This document shows, in pieces, positions 1-8,578 of a DNA stretch of 64,000 nucleotides. The translations under genes were made by a program, and so were the position numbers. Position 1 is the stretch's first letter. Every line of letters starts with the position of its first letter. The notes below the pieces were generated by a model that was given only the letters and a program-made list of their open reading frames with translations, made no database searches and was not told where the DNA came from. The DNA is from JBOGNO01 sp050747245 (GTDB lineage: Bacteria > Acidobacteriota > Terriglobia > Acidiferrales > UBA7541), in assembly GCA_050747245.1 (NCBI GenBank), contig JBOGNO010000002.1, positions 310,001-374,000 of the forward strand, in the 5' to 3' direction.

Positions 1-363
1 AAGCGCCGCGCCGTAAGCGAGCAACACTCCCGGCGGGCGCAGCACGGTATAAAGATGCCCGAACAAATTACTCGCGAGGACGTATGCCGCAGTCAAAATT
101 CCCCACGCGATCATTCCGCTCGTGAACATTTTCAGGGGAAAGCTGCTGAAACGAAAAATGGGGATCAGCACGAAGAGCGCGAAAATTCCGGAACTCACCG
201 TGTTGCGCTCCAGCGCAAATTTGTCGAATGCGGGGATGCGATTGGCCGCCACGAGCGAGAGCAGCATTACAATCGCCAGCGAAAAACCGACAAGCAACCC
301 CGTCCGCATCATGGGACCGCGGAGGGGTGAGCCTTGCACGTTTTTCTCCGGCTGGGTGTTCAC
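1..363 (-). CDS. Membrane protein, truncated by the window edge
   Basis: The reading frame runs off the left edge, so only the N-terminal part is seen. From the ATG at 312 the protein shows three hydrophobic stretches (about residues 5-22, 40-54 and 66-82), which suggests an inner-membrane protein. The start is uncertain: a GTG at 363 overlaps the stop of the upstream lipoprotein gene as GTGA, a GTG at 339 has a GGAG element six bases ahead, and the ATG at 312 has no clear ribosome binding site. The GTGA overlap suggests translational coupling with the Fn3 lipoprotein. I do not recognise the family, and no function is proposed. Confidence 0.55.
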   Translation of the reverse strand, partial: MNTQPEKNVQGSPLRGPMMRTGLLVGFSLAIVMLLSLVAANRIPAFDKFALERNTVSSGIFALFVLIPIFRFSSFPLKMFTSGMIAWGILTAAYVLASNLFGHLYTVLRPPGVLLAYGAAL

Positions 364-1532
364 GGTTTTTGCGGCGATTCTTCGCCGGGAATTTCAGCCG
401 CCACTTCCGCGCCAGGCGCGCTCTCATTTCCCGCGCGATCCACCGCTGTGACGCGGTAGAAGTAGCGCTGGCCGGTTTCGGCCGTCATGTCACGGAACAC
501 GGGCGAAGACAATAAGTCGCGGTTCAGTTTCTCTCCGGGCGCGCTACTCTGGCCGCTGCGATAGACGTTGTAACCTGCCAGATCCGTTTCCGAATTAATG
601 TCCCAGGAGAGTTCCAGGTGTGCCGGAATGCTCGCGGCAGCCGCCACCGGAACAACCACCAATCCTTTCGGCGCCGCCGGCGGGAAAATATCCCGCGGCG
701 AAACTTGTACGGCGAGTGAATCGCCCGATTCGCCCTCCTGTTCTCCGAACTTCAAGAAGCTTCTTACCTCGTATTCGTACGTATGGCCGAATTCGAATTG
801 AGCGTCGCTGTAAGATGGAGTCTGCGATTCTCCCAGGAGCTGGAAACGCGGCTGCGGTGATTTGGATTGCGAGGGCGCTGCTCCCCCACCGGCTTCGGGA
901 GGAATTTCCTCACGATAAATGCGGTATCCCGCGACCGAAGCAATTGCGCCGCCGGCGATGTCCTTCTCTGGTGGCGTCCACGAGAGCTCGATGGATGTTG
1001 GCGTGACGCGCGCTGTGGCGGCGCCGATCGCTTCCGGAACGCGCAAAATGTTCACGCCGATCACATTGGAATCCACAGATTCTTTCTTCTTCGAAGTGCG
1101 CGTCCGGACAGAATAAAAGACTGCGCCACCAGCAGCCTGTTCCGGCTTCAGTGAATCTGCGAACTGAATCTGCCCGTCATGCGCGTAGGAAACCACCGTG
1201 CCGGACGGAATCGTGTAGGCAAGTGCTCGCGGCGCCCGTTTCGGCGTGCTGGTCGCATTTTGCGGCAAAAACTCGCGAAAAATCTCAATCGCTGGAGGCT
1301 GGCGGAGCCGTCGTCCCTCGACGGATTCCTTCGGCAAGGTGAATGTCAGGAGAATCGCTGCGCCCGATTGGGATGCGGCCAGATCCGTAATGCGAACGGG
1401 AACTTCTGCTCCCGGCGGAATCGGATCCCCGGGAGCGGCACAGCCCGGTACGATTAAAAGAGCCGTCGCAATAAGGGAGCAGGAGATCCACTTGGCGCTG
1501 GAACCGAAATCTCGCGGGCCGCTTTTCAGCAC
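360..1532 (-). CDS. Lipoprotein with fibronectin type III repeats
   Basis: A 390-residue predicted lipoprotein. The N terminus has a basic region, a hydrophobic stretch and a lipobox-like LIVPGC ending near residue 31, so the mature protein should be lipid-anchored in the envelope. Three fibronectin type III-like modules follow, at about residues 43-150, 160-275 and 287-385; the last two carry the typical W-x-P/D-x-x-x-D-I/L-A-G-Y-x-x-Y-R pattern and a Tyr-rich final strand. Fn3 modules are usually non-catalytic binding or spacer domains. No enzymatic domain is visible. It lies 34 bases downstream of hslU on the same strand, and its stop overlaps the possible GTG start of the next membrane protein gene. 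Its binding partner is unknown. Confidence 0.7.
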   Translation of the reverse strand: MLKSGPRDFGSSAKWISCSLIATALLIVPGCAAPGDPIPPGAEVPVRITDLAASQSGAAILLTFTLPKESVEGRRLRQPPAIEIFREFLPQNATSTPKRAPRALAYTIPSGTVVSYAHDGQIQFADSLKPEQAAGGAVFYSVRTRTSKKKESVDSNVIGVNILRVPEAIGAATARVTPTSIELSWTPPEKDIAGGAIASVAGYRIYREEIPPEAGGGAAPSQSKSPQPRFQLLGESQTPSYSDAQFEFGHTYEYEVRSFLKFGEQEGESGDSLAVQVSPRDIFPPAAPKGLVVVPVAAAASIPAHLELSWDINSETDLAGYNVYRSGQSSAPGEKLNRDLLSSPVFRDMTAETGQRYFYRVTAVDRAGNESAPGAEVAAEIPGEESPQKP

Positions 1533-1566
1533 TGTTTCGTTTCCATTTCCTTATTTTTTCAGGGCC

Positions 1567-2997
1567 TCACAGGATGTAGCGGCTCAAATCCTGGCTCTTG
1601 ACGATGGAAGCAAGTTGCTTCTGAACATAGGCGGCGTCGATTTTGACGTTCTTTTTCTTCAACTCCGGCGCGTCAAACGAAATTTCTTCGAGCACTTTTT
1701 CAAGGATGGTGTGCAGCCGGCGGGCGCCGATGTTTTCCGTCTGTTCGTTCACCGTAGCGGCGAAGCGGGCGATCGTCGCGACCGCGTCATCCGTGAAGAC
1801 CAGTTTCAGCCCTTCCGTTTCGAGCAGCGCTACCGATTGCTTCACCAATGCGTTCTTGGGTTCCGTGAGGATGCGGATGAAGTCCGCTTCGGTCAGCGAA
1901 TTCAATTCAACGCGGATAGGGAAACGCCCCTGCAACTCCGGAATTAAATCCGAAGGTTTCGTTGCGTGAAACGCTCCGGCGGCGATGAATAGGACGTGAT
2001 CCGTGCGCACCATCCCGTACCGCGTGTTTACCGTCGTGCCTTCCACCACCGGCAAAATATCCCGCTGCACGCCCTCGCGAGAAACATCCGGGCCATGCCC
2101 CGATTCGCGCCCCGCAATCTTGTCGATTTCATCGATGAAGATGATCCCCATTTGCTCGACGCGGTCCACCGCCAGCCGCGTCACCTGGTCCATATCCAGC
2201 ATGCGGTTTTCTTCTTCCTGGATCAGGTAGTCAAACGCTTCGGCCACGGTCATGCGCCGCTTTTTCTTTTGCTGCCCGAAGAAGCCGGAGAGCATGTCTT
2301 TTACGTTGATGTCCATTTCCTCGACGCCCTGGCTCGAGACGATTTCGAACGACGGCATCGCCCGCTCGCGGACTTCCACTTCCACCATGCGCTGGTCCAG
2401 CTTTCCTTCCCGCAATTGCGCGCGCAGTTTGTCCCGCGTGCGTTGCAATTGCTCGCGGCGTTGCGCCTCCGTGGTTTCCCCCACGGCTTCGACCGTTGGC
2501 GGCGTTCCGGGCAGAAGCAAATCGAGAAGCCGCTCTTCCGCAGCCTGTTCCGCCTGCTCGGCCACTTCGTCGAGCTTTTCTTCGCGCACCATATCAATCG
2601 AGACTTCCACCAGGTCGCGAACCATCGATTCCACGTCCCGGCCGACGTAACCGACCTCCGTGTATTTCGACGCTTCTACCTTGACGAAGGGGCATCCCGC
2701 GAGGCGCGCAAGTCTGCGCGCAATTTCCGTTTTCCCCACTCCGGTGGGCCCGATCATCAAGATATTCTTGGGAAGTATTTCTTCCGCCAGTTCCGGCGTG
2801 AGTTTCTGCCGCCGCACCCGGTTGCGCAAGGCCACGGCCACGGCGCGCTTCGCTGCGTTTTGTCCGACGATGTATTTATCTAGTTCGACGACAATCTCAC
2901 TCGGCGTCAGCTCGTCAAATGATGGAAGAGGCTCCGGTTCCGGTGCCGGGGCCCCCGCGCCCAGATACATGACCATGTTTTTCTCCGATTCCGCCAT
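1567..2997 (-). CDS. hslU: ATP-dependent protease ATPase subunit HslU
   Basis: AAA+ unfoldase of the HslUV (ClpYQ) protease; it unfolds substrates in the cytoplasm and feeds them to HslV. The 476-residue product begins at MAESEKN. A longer in-frame extension exists but overlaps hslV and carries no family sequence. Visible motifs: Walker A GPTGVGKT at about 83-90, the family segment YTEVGYVGRDVESM at about 112-125, an inserted I domain rich in charged residues (about 140-250), Walker B IIFIDEID at about 285-292, and the conserved C-terminal tail ending SRYIL that docks into HslV. Length is close to the usual 440-470. The start overlaps the hslV stop by one base (TGATG), so the two are translationally coupled. 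Confidence 0.97.
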   Translation of the reverse strand: MAESEKNMVMYLGAGAPAPEPEPLPSFDELTPSEIVVELDKYIVGQNAAKRAVAVALRNRVRRQKLTPELAEEILPKNILMIGPTGVGKTEIARRLARLAGCPFVKVEASKYTEVGYVGRDVESMVRDLVEVSIDMVREEKLDEVAEQAEQAAEERLLDLLLPGTPPTVEAVGETTEAQRREQLQRTRDKLRAQLREGKLDQRMVEVEVRERAMPSFEIVSSQGVEEMDINVKDMLSGFFGQQKKKRRMTVAEAFDYLIQEEENRMLDMDQVTRLAVDRVEQMGIIFIDEIDKIAGRESGHGPDVSREGVQRDILPVVEGTTVNTRYGMVRTDHVLFIAAGAFHATKPSDLIPELQGRFPIRVELNSLTEADFIRILTEPKNALVKQSVALLETEGLKLVFTDDAVATIARFAATVNEQTENIGARRLHTILEKVLEEISFDAPELKKKNVKIDAAYVQKQLASIVKSQDLSRYIL

Positions 2998-3548
2998 CAA
3001 AGCTCCTCGAGCGACACAACTGTGTTGGTGAAAATATCGATCTCGCTGGCGATGCGCATAGCTTCCTGCGCGATTTCCCGCGCGGACATTTTCGTGTGCT
3101 TCATTAATGCTCGCGCCGCAGCCTGGGCATACGGCCCGCCGGAGCCAATCGCGCAAATCCCGTCGTCGGGCTCAATCACGTCGCCCGTGCCCGAAAGCAG
3201 GAACGTGCATTTCGTGTCCGCTACCAGCAGCAGCGCTTCCAGATGCCGTAGAGCCCGGTCCGTGCGCCACTGTTTTGCGAGTTCCACCGCCGCGCGCGGC
3301 AGATTGCCATGATATTCCTGCAGCTTGTCTTCGAACCGCGTGAAGAGCGAAAGCGCGTCCGCTGTCGAGCCTGCGAATCCGGCCAGGATTTTGTCGTTGA
3401 AGAGTCGCCGCGTCTTCTTCGCGTTGTGCTTCACCACGCCCTCGCCTAGCGTCACCTGCCCGTCGCTGGCGATCACCACTTTCGAGTCTCGCCGCACTGA
3501 CAATACGGTCGTGCCGTGTATCTGCGGCCTTTTTGCCTTATTTGGCAT
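2997..3548 (-). CDS. hslV: ATP-dependent protease proteolytic subunit HslV
   Basis: Proteasome-like N-terminal nucleophile hydrolase, 183 residues, forming the double hexameric core of HslUV. The catalytic threonine is expected at residue 13 in the segment HGTTVLSVRR, which implies that a 12-residue leader is removed; E. coli HslV exposes Thr after removal of Met alone. Other family landmarks are SDGQVTLG, KTRRLFNDKILAGFAGSTADA and the Gly-rich AIGSGGPYAQAAA segment near residue 135. It is the first gene of an hslV-hslU pair. It is followed directly by hslU with a one-base overlap, opposite in layout to no neighbour, so both subunits are probably made from one transcript. Confidence 0.97.
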   Translation of the reverse strand: MPNKAKRPQIHGTTVLSVRRDSKVVIASDGQVTLGEGVVKHNAKKTRRLFNDKILAGFAGSTADALSLFTRFEDKLQEYHGNLPRAAVELAKQWRTDRALRHLEALLLVADTKCTFLLSGTGDVIEPDDGICAIGSGGPYAQAAARALMKHTKMSAREIAQEAMRIASEIDIFTNTVVSLEEL

Positions 3549-3612
3549 CCTGTGATTATACCGCGAACGAGCGAGGCGGCCCTAGAGAGTGCTTCAGCCG
3601 CGAATCGAACCC

Positions 3613-4914
3613 CTAGCTGCGCAGTCCCGCGTCGAGCGCGTCGAAAAACGCGTTCAATTCCGTGGGCTGCGTGAACGCGCCCGTCGCGATGCGGATTCGT
3701 TCGGCGCCGCCGGCGACGCGGATATTTCGCTTGGCGCATTCTTCAGCGATGCGCGAGAGTCCGCCTGTTGTTGCTCCGGGAGCAACTGGCGGCACCGGCT
3801 CGAAACTGACCAGCGAGCCAAAAAACGGATCGCTGCTGGCGTTGACGATCTTCGCCTGCGGATATTTCGCCACGCGGTCGCGCACCTGTGTCGCCAGCTG
3901 GTGGATGCGCGCGTAGATTCGCTCCGGCCCGATTGTCTGAAAGAAATCAATGGCAACCTTCAATCCCACCATCACGGAAAGATTCGACGTGCCGAACCAC
4001 GAGAAACGGTAGGCCTTCATGTCGTAGTTGTTCCAGTTTGCCGTGGCGATGTTCACGAAGACCTGCTTCTGCGCTTCTTCGCGGAGAAACAGCACGCCGG
4101 TTCCCTTGGGCGCCATCAGCCACTTGTGCGGGCTGGTGCCGTAAAAGTCGCACCCCATGTCGTGCAGGTCGAGTGGAATTTGCCCGATGGCGTGCGCTCC
4201 ATCCACGTGCGTCAGCACTCCCCTGCGCCTCGCCATCGCGCAGATTTCCTTCGCCGGAAGAATCACTCCTGTGACCGTCGTGATGTGGCTGAAGAAGATC
4301 AATTTCGTCCGCGGCGTCAGCGCCTTTTCGAAAAGCGCGACAATCTCTTCCTGCGAAGCCGGCGGCTTCGGTAGCGCCACGTAATTTAGCTTGATTCCGT
4401 GGCGCACCACCCGCTGGTCCAGCGGGCAATGTCCTCCCGGGTGCTCCTGGTCCGTCAGCAGGACCTCGTCCCCCGCTTTCAGATCCAGCCCGTTGACGAT
4501 CACGTTGTTTGCTTCCGTGGCGTTGCGCACGATGGCCAGCTCGTCGCGCGTCACGTTTAGAAATTTCGCGAGCGCCTCCCGCAGTTCATGCACCCTCGTA
4601 TTCTCTTCGTATCCAAACCACGGATACGCCGGCTCGCGAAATTCCTCCGCCGAAAGCATGTGATCAATGGTTGCCCGCAAAACGGGAAGGGGTGAACAGC
4701 CCACCGATCCGCAATTCAAATTGATGTGGTCCGCGGCCAGCAGCCATTGTCGGCGCAATTCCGCCCAGTAGCGGTCGGGATCGCGGGTGTAAAGATCCGC
4801 TGGCGGCAGCGACGGCGCATCCTGCGCAAAAAATTGTTCCGCGCGACGCAGCGGCAGACCGAAAACCGCTGCAGCCACAGCCGCTCTCCCCAGAAATTCG
4901 CGTCTTCGTAGCAT
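3613..4914 (-). CDS. Tat-exported class V aminotransferase-like PLP protein
   Basis: A 433-residue protein of the aminotransferase class V / cysteine desulfurase fold, closest in appearance to the isopenicillin N epimerase-like branch. It begins with a twin-arginine signal (RRREFLGR) followed by an Ala-rich hydrophobic stretch, so it should be exported folded, with cofactor, by the Tat system. The PLP-binding lysine is in SPHKWLMAPKGTG at about residue 270. Upstream motifs fit the fold: VRNATEANN (substrate and cofactor loop), HVDGAHAIGQ with the Asp that contacts the pyridine nitrogen, and TDQEHPGG. The substrate is unknown. Export of a PLP enzyme is unusual but known for some members of this branch. 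Confidence 0.8.
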   Translation of the reverse strand: MLRRREFLGRAAVAAAVFGLPLRRAEQFFAQDAPSLPPADLYTRDPDRYWAELRRQWLLAADHINLNCGSVGCSPLPVLRATIDHMLSAEEFREPAYPWFGYEENTRVHELREALAKFLNVTRDELAIVRNATEANNVIVNGLDLKAGDEVLLTDQEHPGGHCPLDQRVVRHGIKLNYVALPKPPASQEEIVALFEKALTPRTKLIFFSHITTVTGVILPAKEICAMARRRGVLTHVDGAHAIGQIPLDLHDMGCDFYGTSPHKWLMAPKGTGVLFLREEAQKQVFVNIATANWNNYDMKAYRFSWFGTSNLSVMVGLKVAIDFFQTIGPERIYARIHQLATQVRDRVAKYPQAKIVNASSDPFFGSLVSFEPVPPVAPGATTGGLSRIAEECAKRNIRVAGGAERIRIATGAFTQPTELNAFFDALDAGLRS

Positions 4915-5183
4915 TTGAATCCCTCCGCTCCCTGAGTCGCGCGGAGTCTATCAGAATTCGCGAATTATGAGCATCGCCTCGCAAACTTCTGCCAATTCTG
5001 CTTGCTGCGGAAATGAGGAAAAGTGGGTGAAGGAAATTATCGAACGTGGAAAAATGCGGAGCGGCTTTGCGGCCGTATCCAAAAGAAGGCTACGCAGTCT
5101 TCAATTGCGAAACTGAATCATTTTTCGGACGCCCGGCGGAGAATCTCGGCATGTAGGGCGAACCGCAGCGGCGGAACGCAGCC

Positions 5184-6044
5184 TTAGTCGTTAACCTTCT
5201 TTCTCTCTTTTTCTTGCTTCTTGATTTCCTTCTTTCCGACCACCGCCCAGCGCGCGTCGAGCGATTCCTTGGTGAAAAGATCCGGCGAAATTCCCGTGTT
5301 GTACTTGCACTCATCAATCCACGCTTGGAAAATTTTCTGTCCGTTTCGATCGCGTGCTATCTGAAACGGAGTCATTACGCCTTCGATGGGATGATAGTTC
5401 GAGTAGTATTCCGTTTCCTCGATGCGCAAGCTTGTCTGCGGATCGCGCAGCGTCACCACCTTACGGATGGGCAGGTGCGTGGCTTTGGCAAGCGCGATTT
5501 GGATGTTTCGGCCATCTGGATCTTCGATCTCCACCCAGTCGGATTCCTTCAAGTCCACCACGTCGGGCCCCTTGTAGCGAAAGACCATTCCGGGCTCATT
5601 GATGCGCGAGCGCAGCAGGTTGTCGATGTCCACTTTCTGGTCGTCCAGATTCTGTTTGATCGCGTCCTCCGGCGCATCCGTCACGCCTCCGCGGTCCAGT
5701 ACCCATCCGTGGTCGCCGTTGATAACCTCTATGATGTTTCTCTTCGGAAGATTCTCGTTGCGATCCATGTTCGGGGGAATCGCGTAGTCGATGAATTTTT
5801 CGTAGCCCATCAATTCTCCCGAATGTCCGAACTGGCTCAGCCGGCCCGTGCATGTAGCGTCGTGCAGATGGAGATACGCCGCGCCTCCCAGTGCCTCAAT
5901 GGCTTCGTGGAGCAATTGTTTCGCCTTTGCGGCGCTTTGCTCTGGCATCATCTGCGTATCCTGCCCGCGCGCCGGCAGGGCGCAAGCCACCGCCGTCAGC
6001 AGGACCAGACATCCGGAAATAAAATCGCCTGTTCTTATCCGCAC
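5184..6044 (-). CDS. Secreted protein, outer-membrane lipoprotein-sorting-like fold
   Basis: A 286-residue predicted periplasmic protein. The GTG start at 6044 has a GGAGG element nine bases upstream and overlaps the end of the SDR gene by ten bases, which suggests coupling. A signal peptide is visible (hydrophobic residues 10-24, Ala-rich cleavage region ending ARGQ). The body is rich in beta strands with a long helical start (AKAKQLLHEAIEALGG), a pattern seen in many secreted LolA/LolB-like proteins of acidobacteria. The C terminus is very lysine and glutamate rich. No catalytic motif is seen. The fold assignment is inference from sequence pattern and the function is unknown. Confidence 0.6.
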   Translation of the reverse strand: MRIRTGDFISGCLVLLTAVACALPARGQDTQMMPEQSAAKAKQLLHEAIEALGGAAYLHLHDATCTGRLSQFGHSGELMGYEKFIDYAIPPNMDRNENLPKRNIIEVINGDHGWVLDRGGVTDAPEDAIKQNLDDQKVDIDNLLRSRINEPGMVFRYKGPDVVDLKESDWVEIEDPDGRNIQIALAKATHLPIRKVVTLRDPQTSLRIEETEYYSNYHPIEGVMTPFQIARDRNGQKIFQAWIDECKYNTGISPDLFTKESLDARWAVVGKKEIKKQEKERKKVND

Positions 6045-6799
6045 AGCACCGCACCTCCATTTACATTGACGACTTCACCGGTCATAAACGTTGCCAGATC
6101 GGACGCCAGAAAAAGAATCGGCCCCGCGATTTCTTCCGCAGTGGCGACGCGCCCGAGCGGTATTTGCGCGTGCGCAAATTTGCGCCCCGCTTTGGTGTTC
6201 AGCACCGGCTTGGACATGTCCGTATCCACCCAGCCGGGCGCCACGCAGTTGACCAGAATATTGTGCCGCGCCAGCTCCGTCGAAAGTCCCTTCACAAAAC
6301 TGATCACCGCTCCTTTCGATGCCGCGTAATGCACGTGAAACGCCTCGCCGCGCTGTCCGGCCGTCGAGCTAATGGCTATGATGCGCCCGGCCCTCTGCGC
6401 GATCATGTGCGGCACGGTGAAATGAGTCACGCCGTAGATGCTCTTCAAGTTCACGCGAATCATTTCGTCCCACTCGCGCTCGCTGAGCTTCTCGATCGGT
6501 GCATCTGCGGCGTTCCAGATCCCCGCGTTCGCCACCAGGATATCGATCCGTCCCAGCCGCTCGCGCGTGAATTCCACCAGTTTCTTTGCGTCCGCCATCC
6601 GCCCCAGATCGGCTTTGAATGCCTCCACGCGTGTGCCGTGCTTGCGCGCTTCCTGCTCCACCTGCTCGGCCGCTTCGCGGCTGCGGAGATAATTGAACAC
6701 CACGTCCGCCCCAGACTGAGCGAACATTTTTACCGCCGCCGCTCCGATTCCTCGCGAGCCGCCGGTAATCAGCGCTGCCTTGCCGGAAAGCGAAATCAT
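6035..6799 (-). CDS. SDR family oxidoreductase (FabG-like)
   Basis: A 254-residue classical short-chain dehydrogenase/reductase. The N-terminal nucleotide-binding motif is TGGSRGIG (about residues 12-19), NAG occurs near residue 89, and the catalytic Ser-Tyr-Lys set is present as SSTAGQ followed by YAASK at about 156-160. The C-terminal VNVNGGAVLCG is typical of FabG-like enzymes. It probably reduces a 3-oxoacyl or other carbonyl substrate with NAD(P)H, but the substrate cannot be read from the sequence. The gene is followed by an overlapping secreted-protein gene, an unusual partner for a metabolic SDR. Confidence 0.85.
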   Translation of the reverse strand: MISLSGKAALITGGSRGIGAAAVKMFAQSGADVVFNYLRSREAAEQVEQEARKHGTRVEAFKADLGRMADAKKLVEFTRERLGRIDILVANAGIWNAADAPIEKLSEREWDEMIRVNLKSIYGVTHFTVPHMIAQRAGRIIAISSTAGQRGEAFHVHYAASKGAVISFVKGLSTELARHNILVNCVAPGWVDTDMSKPVLNTKAGRKFAHAQIPLGRVATAEEIAGPILFLASDLATFMTGEVVNVNGGAVLCG

Positions 6800-6864
6800 C
6801 GAATCACCTGGAGTTCCAATTTCGACGGTTCAGAATCTCGAGTTGGAGCTGAAAAGATCCCCAA

Positions 6865-7632
6865 TCAGTGGCTCATTGCCGCCGCGCGTGCGGCTTCCAT
6901 CAATTCGCGGAATAGCGCGGTGGCCAGTGCATCCCCATGCATTCGTTCCGGATGCCATTGCACGCCGATCAACTGATTCCCGCCGCCCGCCAATTCCACG
7001 GCTTCTACGATTCCGTCAGGCGCCCGCGCTGTAATTTTCAGTCCCCGCCCGGGCTCTCGAATCGCCTGGTGGTGCGAGCTATTTACCCGCGCCTCGGTCG
7101 AGCCCGCGAGCCTGGCGAGCTGCGAACCCGCCTCCAACTGAATTGGATGCTGCGGATCCGGATCGGTCTTCTCCATTCCGTCGCGGCTGTGGCGGATCCG
7201 CGTGATAATTTCCGTAGGAATGTCTTGCACCAGCGACCCGCCCAGGAACACGTTGAGGCTCTGCACCCCGTAACAGATGGCCAGCACCGGCTTGCCCGCT
7301 GCAAACGCCTGCTCGAGAAGCGTCGTATCCGCGCGCTCGCGGCTCGCGTCGGCCTCCGCCGTTTTTGGATTGGGCGCGGCATGGTAGAGCGCGGGATTCA
7401 TGTCCGCAGGGCTGCCGGGCAGCACCACAGCATCAAGCGATTCCGCCTGGCGTTTCAGTTCCGTCGGCGCCTGCAGCAGCGAAACCTCCACCACCTCTCC
7501 GCCCGCCTCACGGATCATGCGGCAGTAATGTTCGTAGCGGTCGCGCTTCCCGGCGCGCTCTTCTTCAATGGTGCGGTAGGGAAGTCCCACGCGCGGTAGG
7601 TTTTGGCTTCGGGTGTCCATGAAAACGCCCAT
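6865..7632 (-). CDS. Class I glutamine amidotransferase-like (peptidase C26) hydrolase
   Basis: A 255-residue protein of the gamma-glutamyl hydrolase / PuuD-like family. The catalytic nucleophile Cys is in LAICYGVQSLNV, the partner His in GVQWHPERM, with a Glu two residues after the His-Pro, matching the Cys-His-Glu triad. An oxyanion region LPGSPADMNP precedes it. Family members release gamma-linked glutamate from compounds such as gamma-glutamyl-GABA; the actual substrate here is unknown. I take the ATG at 7632 (MGVFMDTRS), because upstream residues to 7698 have no family similarity; an ATG at 7620 is possible. It stands 42 bases before the DinB gene end on the same strand. Confidence 0.85.
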   Translation of the reverse strand: MGVFMDTRSQNLPRVGLPYRTIEEERAGKRDRYEHYCRMIREAGGEVVEVSLLQAPTELKRQAESLDAVVLPGSPADMNPALYHAAPNPKTAEADASRERADTTLLEQAFAAGKPVLAICYGVQSLNVFLGGSLVQDIPTEIITRIRHSRDGMEKTDPDPQHPIQLEAGSQLARLAGSTEARVNSSHHQAIREPGRGLKITARAPDGIVEAVELAGGGNQLIGVQWHPERMHGDALATALFRELMEAARAAAMSH

Positions 7633-7705
7633 GCTAACACCCGTCCGCCGGTGCGGCAACCCGCCCGGTGTTCTGGATAGAGAGAAATCGCTGGGCAATT
7701 CGCGG

Positions 7706-8263
7706 CTAGATTCCCGCCGGCAAACTAACCATCTGTCTTCCCGGGCCGGTCATGATTTTCGGCCGCGGCGATTTTCTTGGCGGGTGAAGTTTCAGCCAGA
7801 TTTGGTAATTCTGCTTCATCTGTTCGATGTGGTGCGGGATGTGAGCAATCTGCATATCCAGCCATTCGTCCAGCGTCAGCTTTCCCTTTTCCGGATGCTC
7901 GGCCGTGTGCGACCACACCGGCTCGGGAAGATAAACCAGAAGCTGGTAGGTCATCCGGCGCAAACGCCGTATCACTTCCAGAGCTTCGTGTGTGCTCTGG
8001 TGGAAATAGCCGAGCGACCCCGCCCACTGTTGCACGTCATAGCTGAGCACCGGTTTTCCGGGTTCCGCTATCAGCCGCCGGCAGCGAATGTAAGCGTTCG
8101 CTTCGCTATCGGCAAGGTGCAGAATAATCTCGTGGATGCTCCAGCGATCTTTCTCCGGCTTGAAGAGCCACATTTTCTTGGGAATTTTGCGCAGCACTTC
8201 GGCGAGCCGCATCGGAGCGCAACCGAACGATTCTACCTTCTGGATTCTTTCACCACGCGTCAT
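7706..8263 (-). CDS. DinB-family metal-dependent protein
   Basis: A 185-residue DinB/YfiT-like four-helix-bundle protein. Two histidine segments that usually bind a divalent metal are present: SIHEIILHLADSE near residue 42 and IAHIPHHIEQM near residue 145. Members include bacillithiol transferases and many uncharacterised damage-induced proteins; the reaction here cannot be told. The start at 8263 is set by a strong GGGAGG element six bases before the ATG; an upstream in-frame start at 8290 would not have one. The gene is followed by the amidotransferase gene on the same strand. Confidence 0.85.
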   Translation of the reverse strand: MTRGERIQKVESFGCAPMRLAEVLRKIPKKMWLFKPEKDRWSIHEIILHLADSEANAYIRCRRLIAEPGKPVLSYDVQQWAGSLGYFHQSTHEALEVIRRLRRMTYQLLVYLPEPVWSHTAEHPEKGKLTLDEWLDMQIAHIPHHIEQMKQNYQIWLKLHPPRKSPRPKIMTGPGRQMVSLPAGI

Positions 8264-8340
8264 TACGGGCCTCCCGGGTCTATCAGACAATTAGACGCAA
8301 GTGCCTGACTTGAGGCGCCACTCTCTATCTAATAAGACGC

Positions 8341-8452
8341 AAAAATGTCGCGAATCGTTCGGAAATTTCGCAAAAAATTTCGTAATTTTTCCAGAATTTT
8401 CGGGAACAAACTTGAAGTGTCCGCGAATGGGATAGAGTGTTCGCTCGCGAAC
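8341..8452. promoter_or_regulatory. AT-rich intergenic block with short iterated motif and palindrome
   Basis: Between folC and the DinB gene the DNA is much more AT-rich than its surroundings. An AATTTCG-like word recurs three times between about 8362 and 8402, and a 14-base palindrome (GTTCGC-TC-GCGAAC) lies at 8439-8452. The location upstream of the minus-strand DinB gene suggests a control region, but no clear -35/-10 pair was identified. Open frames of about 97 codons exist on both strands here and look like chance. Confidence 0.25.
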
Positions 8453-8578
8453 GAAAAAGTTTCAGCACACACAACCTTGCCATATCTGATGCGCTGCATT
8501 GTCACAAGATTCTTCAAAAAGTTGAAATGTTTCTCTGGAGTGGTAGGGCGAAAATCCCGAAATGCGTACCTCTGCGGC

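Noticed and set aside
2998..3156. N-terminal extension of HslU
   Set aside because: It lies inside hslV in another frame, and HslU homologues start at about the MAESEKN position.
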